The notes under the pieces: model-generated | Told to the model about the DNA's origin: nothing | Database searches by the model: none | The model's input: the letters and a program-made list of their open reading frames with translations, nothing else | Part shown: positions 1 through 4,914 of the stretch, piece after piece | Numbering within the stretch: position 1 is the first letter of the stretch | How the letters are laid out: the number at the start of each line of letters is the position of its first letter | NCBI GenBank assembly: GCA_024404415.1 | Contig: JAKSPX010000091.1 | Span: 1 to 6,598, forward strand | Origin: Clostridia bacterium | Lineage (GTDB): Bacteria; Bacillota; Clostridia; Oscillospirales; QAMX01 | Reading direction: 5' to 3' | DNA: 6,598 nt | Position numbers and translations under genes: made by a program

Positions 1-1090
1 CGTAGTCCACCAGCACGTTTTTCCGCGCCCTGTCCCCCGCCGACATCCCCCGGATCTGCGGGATGGAGACGTGCGATTCGTCGATGAACATCAGGAAATC
101 GTCCGGGAAATAGTCAAGCAAGGTGTACGGTGCGCTCCCCGGCGCGCGGCCCGAGAGGATGCGGGAATAGTTTTCGATGCCGCTGCAGTAGCCGATCTCC
201 TGCATCAGCTCCATATCGTAATTGGTGCGCTGTAAAAGTCGCTGCGCCTCGAGGACCTTATGTTCTTTTTTGAGTTCCGCTACCCTTTCATCCAGCTCGC
301 GCTTGATCTCGACAATGGCCCGGCGGGTCTTTTCCTCGGTGGTGGTGTGGTGGTTGGCCGGGTAGATCATGGCGTGGCGGATGTTGCGGATGACCTTACC
401 GGTCAGGGCGTCCACCTCGCTGATGCGGTCGACCTCGTCGTCGAAGAACTCCACGCGGATGGCGGTCTTGTCGCTAAAAGAGGGCATGATCTCCACCGTG
501 TCGCCTCTGACGCGGAACTTGGAGCGGGTGAAATTGATGTCGTTGCGCTCATAGTGGATGTCCACCAGCTTTTTGATGAGCGCGTCGCGGCCCATATTGG
601 TCCCCTGCCGGATGGAGGCCACCATGGTGGAATAATCCTCCGGGTCGCCGAGACCGTAGGTGCCGGAGACGGTGGCCACGCGGATGACGTCGCGCCGTTC
701 AAATAGCGCCGTCGCCGCGCTGTGGCGCAGACGGCCGATCTCGTCGTTCATGGAGGAGTCTTTTTCGATGTAGGTATCGGTGTGCGGGATATAGGCCTCC
801 GGCTGATAATAGTCAAAATAGGAGACGAAATACTCCACGGCGTTGTTCGGGAAAAATTCCCGGAATTCCGAGCAGAGCTGCGCCGCAAGCGTCTTGTTGT
901 GGGCGATGACCAGGGTCGGGCGGTTCACCTTTTCGATGATGTTCGCCATGGTGAAGGTCTTGCCCGAGCCGGTGACGCCGAGAAGCGTCTGCTCGTGAAA
1001 GCCGAGGTTGAGCCCGTTCGTCAGGGAGTCGATGGCCTGCGCCTGATCCTCTGAGGGCTTATAGCTGCTGACTAATTCAAAATGATCCAC
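1..1090 (-). CDS. uvrB: UvrABC system protein B, N-terminal 363 residues (gene runs off the window)
   Basis: UvrB is the damage-verifying, helicase-like subunit of cytoplasmic nucleotide excision repair. It receives lesions from UvrA and then recruits the nuclease UvrC. Visible in order: a Q-like motif KPSEDQAQAI (residues 11-20), Walker A GVTGSGKT (38-45), the DNA-gripping beta-hairpin region YFDYYQPEAY followed by DTYIEK (91-110), RLRHSAATALFERRDV (120-135), the UvrA-interacting region after about residue 150, and Walker B-like MFIDESHVSIPQIRG (334-348). UvrB is usually about 660 residues, so roughly the first 55 percent is here; helicase motifs IV-VI and the UvrC-binding tail are outside. 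The start is a GTG at 1088-1090, chosen because translation begins with the typical DHFELVSSY and an AAAGGAGG lies 7 bases upstream. Oddities: the usual VSCIYGLG reads VSGTYGLG (141-148), and the usual GDQP reads EDQA. Identity is nearly certain. Confidence 0.97.
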   Translation of the reverse strand, partial: MDHFELVSSYKPSEDQAQAIDSLTNGLNLGFHEQTLLGVTGSGKTFTMANIIEKVNRPTLVIAHNKTLAAQLCSEFREFFPNNAVEYFVSYFDYYQPEAYIPHTDTYIEKDSSMNDEIGRLRHSAATALFERRDVIRVATVSGTYGLGDPEDYSTMVASIRQGTNMGRDALIKKLVDIHYERNDINFTRSKFRVRGDTVEIMPSFSDKTAIRVEFFDDEVDRISEVDALTGKVIRNIRHAMIYPANHHTTTEEKTRRAIVEIKRELDERVAELKKEHKVLEAQRLLQRTNYDMELMQEIGYCSGIENYSRILSGRAPGSAPYTLLDYFPDDFLMFIDESHVSIPQIRGMSAGDRARKNVLVDY

Positions 1091-1097
1091 CGCGCGG

Positions 1098-1105
1098 CCT
1101 CCTTT
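1098..1105 (-). promoter_or_regulatory. Ribosome binding site that fixes the GTG start of uvrB
   Basis: On the minus strand this reads AAAGGAGG, a near-perfect anti-16S complement, 7 bases before the GTG at 1088-1090. No ATG in a suitable position competes, so it decides the non-ATG start. Confidence 0.85.
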
Positions 1106-1119
1106 ATCCTATCCTTTGG

Positions 1120-1133
1120 CAAACATTTGTACG
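1120..1133 (-). promoter_or_regulatory. Candidate LexA (SOS) operator upstream of uvrB
   Basis: On the minus strand this reads CGTACAAATGTTTG. Against the Bacillus-type LexA/DinR consensus CGAACRNRYGTTYC it matches 12 of 14 positions, with an A-to-T change at position 3 and a G at the last. It lies between the -10 (1140-1145) and the ribosome binding site, over the predicted transcription start near 1133, where a bound repressor would block initiation. SOS control of uvrB is established in Bacillus and E. coli; its operation here is inferred from sequence. Confidence 0.55.
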
Positions 1134-1139
1134 CCGTCT

Positions 1140-1148
1140 ATCATACCA
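1140..1148 (-). promoter_or_regulatory. Extended -10 promoter of uvrB
   Basis: On the minus strand this reads TGGTATGAT: a TG-n extension joined to TATGAT, which differs from TATAAT by one base. The -35 position at 17-base spacing (1163-1168) reads TTTTAT, a poor match, as is common for extended -10 promoters. The predicted start near 1133 gives a leader of about 43 nt before the GTG. Confidence 0.55.
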
Positions 1149-1159
1149 CATTCCGGGGC

Positions 1160-1206
1160 AAAATAAAAGGGGGGGCACGAAAATTTATTGCGCTTCGTGA
1201 CTCCCC
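1160..1206 (-). terminator. Intrinsic terminator of the yerC-methyltransferase operon
   Basis: On the minus strand, GGGG (1203-1206) and CACGAA (1194-1199) pair with TTCGTG (1176-1181) and CCCC (1172-1175), giving a 10-bp stem. It has a 3-nt bulge (AGT) and a 12-nt loop. Three more Cs and a T tract (TTTTATTTT, 1160-1168) follow. It begins about 20 bases after the methyltransferase stop. The bulge, large loop and intervening Cs make it less than ideal. Its T tract also occupies the -35 position of the uvrB promoter. Confidence 0.5.
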
Positions 1207-1226
1207 GTTTGTTGCTTTTCACTTAT

Positions 1227-1973
1227 TCAAGCCCGCTTGCGCGCGACGTAGAAGACGCGCTCCTCGTCCTCCCGCGGGGCGCGGAACTTGAGTTCCCCGT
1301 AGGCCGCAAGAAGCTCCATGCCGTTCTTTTCCAAAGCCGCCCGGATCTCCTCCGGGGAATGGGCGCGCTCACGGTGCTCCTCCGATGAGCGGACGTAGTT
1401 TTCATCGTCCTCGCTTTCAAAGAAATCGAGGTAGAATTCCGCCGTGCGGGTGGAAGCTTTCCAGGCCGCCTGCCAAACGCAGAAGATGCCCTCCGCCTCG
1501 CGGACAAAGGAATTGCCGCCGATGGAGGAAAGCTTATAGGCGGTGTTGACGTCAAAGATGAAAAGACCGCCCGGATTCATAAAGAGCGACACGCGGGAGA
1601 AGGCTTTATCAAGCTTGGAAAGCGTATCGAGGTAGTTGACGCTGTCGAGAAGGCAGACCACCGCGTCCACCGTGCCGTAGAGGTCGAGATTGGTCATGCT
1701 CTGGCGGATGAAAGTCGGTTTGTTCCAGAGGTCGGCGCACTTGTTTTCGGCCTCCATCAGCATTTCAGGTGACAGATCTGCCCCGATCATGTCATACCCC
1801 TTCTCGGCAAGAAGGCGGGTGACGCTGCCCGTGCCGCAGGCGAGATCCAACACGATCTTTGGGGACGATTTATACTTTTTGAAGATCTTTTCAATGAAGG
1901 CGCAGAAGGCTTCATAGGGGACGTCGTCGGTAAGCGCGTCGTAATGCTGCGCCATAGTGCCGTAAATGCTCAT
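1227..1973 (-). CDS. Class I SAM-dependent methyltransferase, substrate unknown
   Basis: A 248-residue soluble Rossmann-fold methyltransferase. The opening YGTMAQHYDALTDDVPYEAF (4-23) is the cap helix typical of UbiE/YqeM-like small-molecule methyltransferases. SAM motif I is VLDLACGTG (41-49), motif II is GADLSPEML (64-72), where the acidic D66 should bind the ribose hydroxyls, motif IV is DAVVCLLDSVNYL (103-115), and NPGGLFIFDVNT (133-144) follows. The C-terminal part is a mixed beta-sheet lid without signal peptide or membrane segment. The ATG at 1971-1973 overlaps the TGA of the upstream yerC-like gene (ATGA) and has AGGAG (1981-1985) 7 bases upstream, so translation is probably coupled. 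The fold and SAM use are clear, but the sequence does not identify the acceptor. It could act on a metabolite, a quinone-like compound or a modified nucleoside. It resembles B. subtilis YqeM in general build, but orthology cannot be decided by eye. Confidence 0.9.
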   Translation of the reverse strand: MSIYGTMAQHYDALTDDVPYEAFCAFIEKIFKKYKSSPKIVLDLACGTGSVTRLLAEKGYDMIGADLSPEMLMEAENKCADLWNKPTFIRQSMTNLDLYGTVDAVVCLLDSVNYLDTLSKLDKAFSRVSLFMNPGGLFIFDVNTAYKLSSIGGNSFVREAEGIFCVWQAAWKASTRTAEFYLDFFESEDDENYVRSSEEHRERAHSPEEIRAALEKNGMELLAAYGELKFRAPREDEERVFYVARKRA

Positions 1974-2260
1974 TTTTCCGCTCCTAACCGATCCAGTACC
2001 CGATCATATCCGCCTTCCCCGTAGCGCAGGCTGCGGTTTACGCGGCTGATGGTGGTGGTGCTGGCGCCGGTCTCTTTGACGATCTCGTTATAGGGGATCT
2101 TTTTCCGCAGCAGCTCCGCCACGGTCAGACGCTGCTCCATCGCTTTCAGTTCGGTGACGGAGCAGAGATCCTCCAGAAAGGCGTATGCCTCGTCGCTATT
2201 TTCAAGCGTGAGAAAAGCCTGCATCAGCCTGTCCATGCGTTCATTCTTCAACTGATCCAT
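1970..2260 (-). CDS. yerC: YerC/YecD-family TrpR-like DNA-binding protein
   Basis: A 96-residue all-helical protein related to the Trp repressor. Residues 9-50 form helices with the family-typical stretch FLEDLCSVTELKAMEQRLTV (28-47). Residues 57-77 (YNEIVKETGASTTTISRVNRS) form the helix-turn-helix, whose recognition helix begins near TTTISRVNRSL. TrpR family proteins bind DNA as dimers. YerC-like proteins lack an established ligand or regulon to my knowledge, so its role as a transcription factor is inferred from the fold. The ATG at 2258-2260 has GGAAGGGG (2269-2276) 8 bases upstream. It is the first gene of a two-gene operon and overlaps the methyltransferase by four bases. A short dyad over its own promoter (2294-2310) could allow autoregulation. 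Family assignment is strong; function is open. Confidence 0.9.
   Translation of the reverse strand: MDQLKNERMDRLMQAFLTLENSDEAYAFLEDLCSVTELKAMEQRLTVAELLRKKIPYNEIVKETGASTTTISRVNRSLRYGEGGYDRVLDRLGAEK
1981..1985 (-). promoter_or_regulatory. Ribosome binding site of the methyltransferase, inside the end of yerC
   Basis: On the minus strand this reads AGGAG, 7 bases before the ATG at 1971-1973. It lies within the last codons of the yerC-like gene, so ribosomes finishing that gene can re-initiate at the ATGA overlap. Confidence 0.7.
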
Positions 2261-2268
2261 ATCCCGTT

Positions 2269-2276
2269 CCCCTTCC
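2269..2276 (-). promoter_or_regulatory. Ribosome binding site of the yerC-like gene
   Basis: On the minus strand this reads GGAAGGGG, 8 bases before the ATG at 2258-2260. The AAGGGG core is an imperfect but usable match. It supports the first ATG over the internal one at codon 9. Confidence 0.55.
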
Positions 2277-2293
2277 GATCACAATTTCGCTTT

Positions 2294-2310
2294 GTATAGG
2301 TTTATTATAC
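2294..2310. repeat. Short dyad GTATA-N7-TATAC over the -10 and start of the yerC promoter
   Basis: The plus strand reads GTATA (2294-2298), seven bases, then TATAC (2306-2310). It spans the -10 and the predicted start near 2297, where a repressor would act. The half-sites are short and AT-rich and partly made of the -10 itself, so chance is a real alternative. Confidence 0.25.
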
Positions 2311-2332
2311 CGTCATTTCCCTCTCTTGTCAA
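2304..2332 (-). promoter_or_regulatory. Perfect-consensus sigma-A promoter of the yerC-methyltransferase operon
   Basis: On the minus strand TTGACA (2327-2332) is followed by exactly 17 bases and then TATAAT (2304-2309): all 12 consensus positions match at optimal spacing. Transcription should start near 2297, giving a leader of about 37 nt before the ATG. So strong a promoter on a small regulator gene suggests high expression or tight repression. Confidence 0.88.
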
Positions 2333-2336
2333 CCGC

Positions 2337-2366
2337 CTGAAATTCTGCATGGAATCCCGGTATAAG
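2337..2366 (+). promoter_or_regulatory. Candidate promoter of the nucleotidyltransferase gene
   Basis: CTGAAA (2337-2342, 4 of 6 to TTGACA) is followed by 18 bases and TATAAG (2361-2366, 5 of 6 to TATAAT). It would start near 2373 and give a leader of about 67 nt. It lies immediately beyond the -35 of the divergent yerC promoter. It is the best candidate in the divergent gap but is only moderate. Confidence 0.35.
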
Positions 2367-2387
2367 GTCATACTATGGGTAGATTCC
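2351..2387. repeat. Inverted repeat over the candidate -10 of the nucleotidyltransferase promoter
   Basis: GGAATC (2351-2356) is repeated inverted as GATTCC (2382-2387). Inside, GTAT (2360-2363) and ATAC (2370-2373) flank a 6-nt loop. The structure straddles the candidate -10 and start, as an operator would. The arms are unevenly placed, so it may act as nested sites, or be chance. Confidence 0.35.
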
Positions 2388-2439
2388 GCATCACAAACGA
2401 AAGGACGCTTTTCCACCGGAGAAGCGACGGAAGTCCGCC

Positions 2440-4674
2440 ATGAAAGCCTGCATTCTCGCCGGGGGGCTCGGCACACGCCTGCGCCCCCTCACCTGCACCC
2501 GCCCCAAGCCCATGCTGCCGCTCTTTGACAAGCCCATCCTCGCCTACACCCTCGCCTCCCTCAAAAAGGCCGGGGTCGAAAGCGTATTTATCACCCTGAT
2601 GTACCTTCCCGACAGCATCAGAAACGCCTTTGGCGAAAAATACGAGGGAATGGACATACATTACCTCTCCGAAAAAGAGGCGCTCGGCACGGCGGGCGGC
2701 GTTTCGCGTCTGCGCGAAAGGCTTTCAGACGACGACTTCATCGTGATCTCGGGCGACGCGGCCTTTGATCTTGACCTTTCCGAGGCTGTGCGCTTCCACA
2801 AGGCGCATGCCTTTGACGCGACTCTCCTGCTTTCCGCAAGCACCGAGCCGGTGAGCTACGGCGTCGTCGATCTCGCGGAGGACGGGCGCGTCCGATCTCT
2901 TTCCGAAAAGCCCGCGTGGGAGCGGGTCGGAGGCGATACGGTGAACACCGGGCTTTATGTCTTCTCCCCGCACATTTTCTCTCACCTCCATTCAGACGGC
3001 GCGCGTGACTTTGCAAAAGACGTCTTTCCTCCGCTCATACGGGAGGGAAAGCTCGGCGGTATCCTGCTGAAAGGCTACTGGCGCGACCTCGGCACGCCGG
3101 AAAGCTATTTACACGCCATGTTCGACGCGCTGGATAAAAAATGGATCCCCCCGCTTCCCATCACCTCCGCGCCGCTTCCCGAAGGCACCGCGGCTCCTTC
3201 GTATATTTCCCCGGAAGCCAAAGTCCTGACCGGCGCGAAGATCGGTCCCTACGCCATTCTGCAAGCCGGCGCCTCCGTCGGGAAGGGAAGCGAGGTGACG
3301 CACGCCTCCGTCGCCGCAAAAAGCGGCGAAAACTGCGGGGTGTACGGTGCTATTATGGATAAAGGCTCCCGACTCGGCTCCGGCAGCGTGGTCATGCAGG
3401 GGGCAGTGGTCGGAGAAGGCGCCGTGATCGGCGAAGGATGCTCTATTGCGGGAGGGGTGAGGATATGGTGTGACGCCATGATCGAGGACGGCGTGTTGAC
3501 CGAGAGCGGGAAAAATGTCTCGGGGCTGGCCTTCCGCCGCCGCATCACCGTTTCGCGCGGCAGGATCACCGGGCTTTCGCCGCTCGACGCCATGCAGCTT
3601 GCCGGAAGCCTTCTTTCCGCCTTCGGAAAGAAGATCGCCGTCGGTGTTGACCGGCATTCCGCCTTTGCCGTTTCCCTCTCGGAGGCCTTCGTCGCCGCCG
3701 CCACCTCTCTCCGGGCGCATCTCTTTCGCCACGACGCGACCTTTGCCGCGGAGGCTGCCTACGCGGGGACGCTCCTTTCCGCCGACCTCTCGCTGTGGTT
3801 CGGGTGCGGGCACGCGGGGTGCGAGATCCTGATCTATAACCGGAACGGCGTTCTGCTTTCCCCGGAGGAATCGCGCTTTCCGCTCCTCTCGTTTGAGAAG
3901 GAGGCCGACGGCTTTGCCGGGTGTTCGGAGGAGATCCGCGGCATCCCGCGCCTTTACGCGTCCGAAGCGGGCAGGCATTTCTCGCTGGAAAGTACGGTCT
4001 TCACCAATGACGTCCGCCTTGTTCCGTCCTTACTCGCCGCAGGCGTGAAGATCGCCGATTCGCCTGAAGGGAATGTGATCCTCTCGGCTGACACGTATGG
4101 TGAAAGGCTTTCGCTTGTCAGTGAAAAGGGATATCACTTTACGGAAGATGAGGTCTTTTTGCTGGTTTTGCTTGCCGATTTCCTCACGGGAGCCAACACG
4201 GCTGCCATTCCCTACACCGCGCCTTCGGCTGCCGAGGCGTTGGCCGCCGACTGCGGAAAGGAGCTTCTGAGGGTGGGCAGAGACCGTAAAGCCGATCTGC
4301 TTTACAGTGCATCCCTTCATTATCACCACGCCGCCTACGCCGCTTTACTGATCCTCTCGGCCATGGAGAAGACCGGGCGCACGCTTTCCTCCCTTTCGGC
4401 TTCTATCCCCTCCTCGGCAAGCATCCTGCGCGATTTTCACACGGGAGAAGACCGCACACGCGTGATGGAGCTGTTCCTCGGCATGTGCGAAGGGATGCAC
4501 GTGGAGAAGGTCGACGGCATCCGCGTGTGCGTGGACGGGGCTTACGTCACCCTGCGCCCCTCGCCCTTTGAAAAGCTTCTGACCCTCAAGGCCGAAAGCC
4601 GCGACGAGGAGACCGCTTCGGAGCTCTGCGCCTTTTATTTTGACAAGCTCCGCCGTGCTGCCGAAAAGCCCTGA
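2440..4674 (+). CDS. Sugar-phosphate nucleotidyltransferase (mannose-1-phosphate guanylyltransferase-like) fused to a degenerate phosphohexomutase domain
   Basis: A 744-residue, three-part cytoplasmic protein. Residues 1-232 are a nucleotidyltransferase that joins an NTP and a sugar 1-phosphate. The signature GGLGTRLRPLT (8-18), RPKPMLPL with K23 (21-28), SGDAAFD with metal-binding D106 (104-110), EKP (156-158), NTGLYVF (169-175) and WRDLGTPESY (214-223) are all present, so this part should be active. Residues about 255-350 are hexapeptide repeats of a left-handed beta-helix. Residues about 375-744 resemble a phosphomannomutase but lack its catalysis. The phosphoserine loop TASHNP is replaced near GCGHAG (456-461), the metal loop DGDADR reads DTYGER (551-556), no GExSGH sugar loop is visible, and the phosphate loop RPSGTEP reads RPSPFEK (706-712). 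Similar fusions in cyanobacteria and actinomycetes are annotated mannose-1-phosphate guanylyltransferases, usually somewhat longer (from memory). The product (GDP-mannose or another NDP-sugar) is not settled by sequence. The likely use is in envelope polysaccharides. The ATG is preceded by a weak GGAAG (2429-2433). Confidence 0.85.
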   Translation: MKACILAGGLGTRLRPLTCTRPKPMLPLFDKPILAYTLASLKKAGVESVFITLMYLPDSIRNAFGEKYEGMDIHYLSEKEALGTAGGVSRLRERLSDDDFIVISGDAAFDLDLSEAVRFHKAHAFDATLLLSASTEPVSYGVVDLAEDGRVRSLSEKPAWERVGGDTVNTGLYVFSPHIFSHLHSDGARDFAKDVFPPLIREGKLGGILLKGYWRDLGTPESYLHAMFDALDKKWIPPLPITSAPLPEGTAAPSYISPEAKVLTGAKIGPYAILQAGASVGKGSEVTHASVAAKSGENCGVYGAIMDKGSRLGSGSVVMQGAVVGEGAVIGEGCSIAGGVRIWCDAMIEDGVLTESGKNVSGLAFRRRITVSRGRITGLSPLDAMQLAGSLLSAFGKKIAVGVDRHSAFAVSLSEAFVAAATSLRAHLFRHDATFAAEAAYAGTLLSADLSLWFGCGHAGCEILIYNRNGVLLSPEESRFPLLSFEKEADGFAGCSEEIRGIPRLYASEAGRHFSLESTVFTNDVRLVPSLLAAGVKIADSPEGNVILSADTYGERLSLVSEKGYHFTEDEVFLLVLLADFLTGANTAAIPYTAPSAAEALAADCGKELLRVGRDRKADLLYSASLHYHHAAYAALLILSAMEKTGRTLSSLSASIPSSASILRDFHTGEDRTRVMELFLGMCEGMHVEKVDGIRVCVDGAYVTLRPSPFEKLLTLKAESRDEETASELCAFYFDKLRRAAEKP

Positions 4675-4686
4675 ATCAGGAAACAC

Positions 4687-4715
4687 TTTACAAGCCGAGG
4701 GAATTATGGTATACT
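4687..4715 (+). promoter_or_regulatory. Strong extended -10 promoter of rnjA
   Basis: TTTACA (4687-4692, 5 of 6) is followed by exactly 17 bases and TATACT (4710-4715, 5 of 6), with a TG-n extension (TGG, 4707-4709). It begins 12 bases after the stop of the upstream gene. Transcription should start near 4722, leaving about 193 nt before the rnjA ATG, which is long for a housekeeping gene. Confidence 0.8.
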
Positions 4716-4774
4716 ATGGTAAAGAACGTATCTCTATATTTCCCGACGCATCCATCGCATCCATTTATGACCTT

Positions 4775-4794
4775 TACCGCTCTGCGGAGCGGTA
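4775..4794 (+). promoter_or_regulatory. Perfect 8-bp hairpin in the rnjA leader
   Basis: TACCGCTC (4775-4782), loop TGCG (4783-4786) and GAGCGGTA (4787-4794) form an uninterrupted stem. No T tract follows, so it is not a terminator. Its segment CTGCGGAG (4782-4789), covering the loop and the start of the 3' arm, is the exact reverse complement of the loop of the downstream terminator (4851-4858). Confidence 0.65.
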
Positions 4795-4837
4795 CATATA
4801 TACGCGCGATCCCCGACCACTTCGAATACTGTTTGTG

Positions 4838-4880
4838 GCTTACGGAAAATCTCCGCAGGTTTATTTTCTGTAGCTTTTTT
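4838..4880 (+). terminator. Intrinsic terminator-like stem-loop (attenuator) upstream of rnjA
   Basis: TACGGAAAAT (4841-4850) pairs with ATTTTCTGTA (4863-4872), ten pairs with one G-U. The stem is extended by two G-C pairs (4838-4839 with 4873-4874) past a bulged T4840. The loop is 12 nt (4851-4862), and six Ts follow directly (4875-4880). It lies downstream of the rnjA promoter and 34 bases before the ATG, so it must act as an attenuator, end a small RNA, or be partly read through. The stem is AT-rich, so termination may be incomplete. Confidence 0.6.
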
Positions 4881-4903
4881 ACGGGATCGGCATCAGTTTC
4901 AAA

Positions 4904-4909
4904 AAGGAG
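4904..4909 (+). promoter_or_regulatory. Ribosome binding site of rnjA
   Basis: AAGGAG lies 5 bases before the ATG at 4915-4917, inside the run AAAAAGGAGA. It supports this start, which also gives the family-typical N-terminus leading to IPLGGLNEIGKN. Confidence 0.8.
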
Positions 4910-4914
4910 AATCT

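Larger units (their letters stand above)
4722..4880 (+). ncRNA. Structured rnjA leader; possibly an attenuated leader or a free small RNA of about 160 nt
   Basis: This segment starts at the predicted start site and ends at the T tract of a terminator-like hairpin. It contains a perfect 8-bp hairpin (4775-4794) and the terminator stem-loop (4838-4880), with exact 8-nt complementarity between the two. Promoter plus structure plus terminator fits either an attenuated rnjA leader or an independent small RNA with read-through into rnjA. I recognise no known RNA family. A 55-codon frame (4706-4873) crosses it but begins upstream of the predicted start, so it is not favoured. Confidence 0.45.

Noticed and set aside
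260..1054. Plus-strand open frames opposite uvrB
   Set aside because: The minus strand gives continuous UvrB protein with all N-terminal motifs. The plus-strand translations are Val/Asp/Gly-rich antisense shadows.
3109..3978. A long minus-strand open frame inside the nucleotidyltransferase gene
   Set aside because: It is opposite a well-supported gene and rich in Gly, Arg and Pro as expected for antisense of GC-rich coding DNA. It has no recognisable motifs.
4670..4680. Small palindrome CCTG-AAT-CAGG across the stop of the nucleotidyltransferase gene as a terminator
   Set aside because: The stem is only 4 bp with a 3-nt loop and no T tract follows. No convincing terminator is visible for this gene, so read-through into rnjA is possible.
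4824..4836. CGAATACTGTTTG in the rnjA leader as a LexA-like box
   Set aside because: The half-sites are separated by three bases where four are required, and rnj genes are not known SOS members.
4706..4873. A 55-codon open frame in the gap before rnjA, with GAGGGA shortly before its ATG
   Set aside because: Its ATG lies inside the spacer of the rnjA promoter, upstream of the predicted start, so the main transcript would not contain it. It also crosses the hairpins, and its translation resembles no family I know. A leader peptide made from read-through RNA is not excluded.
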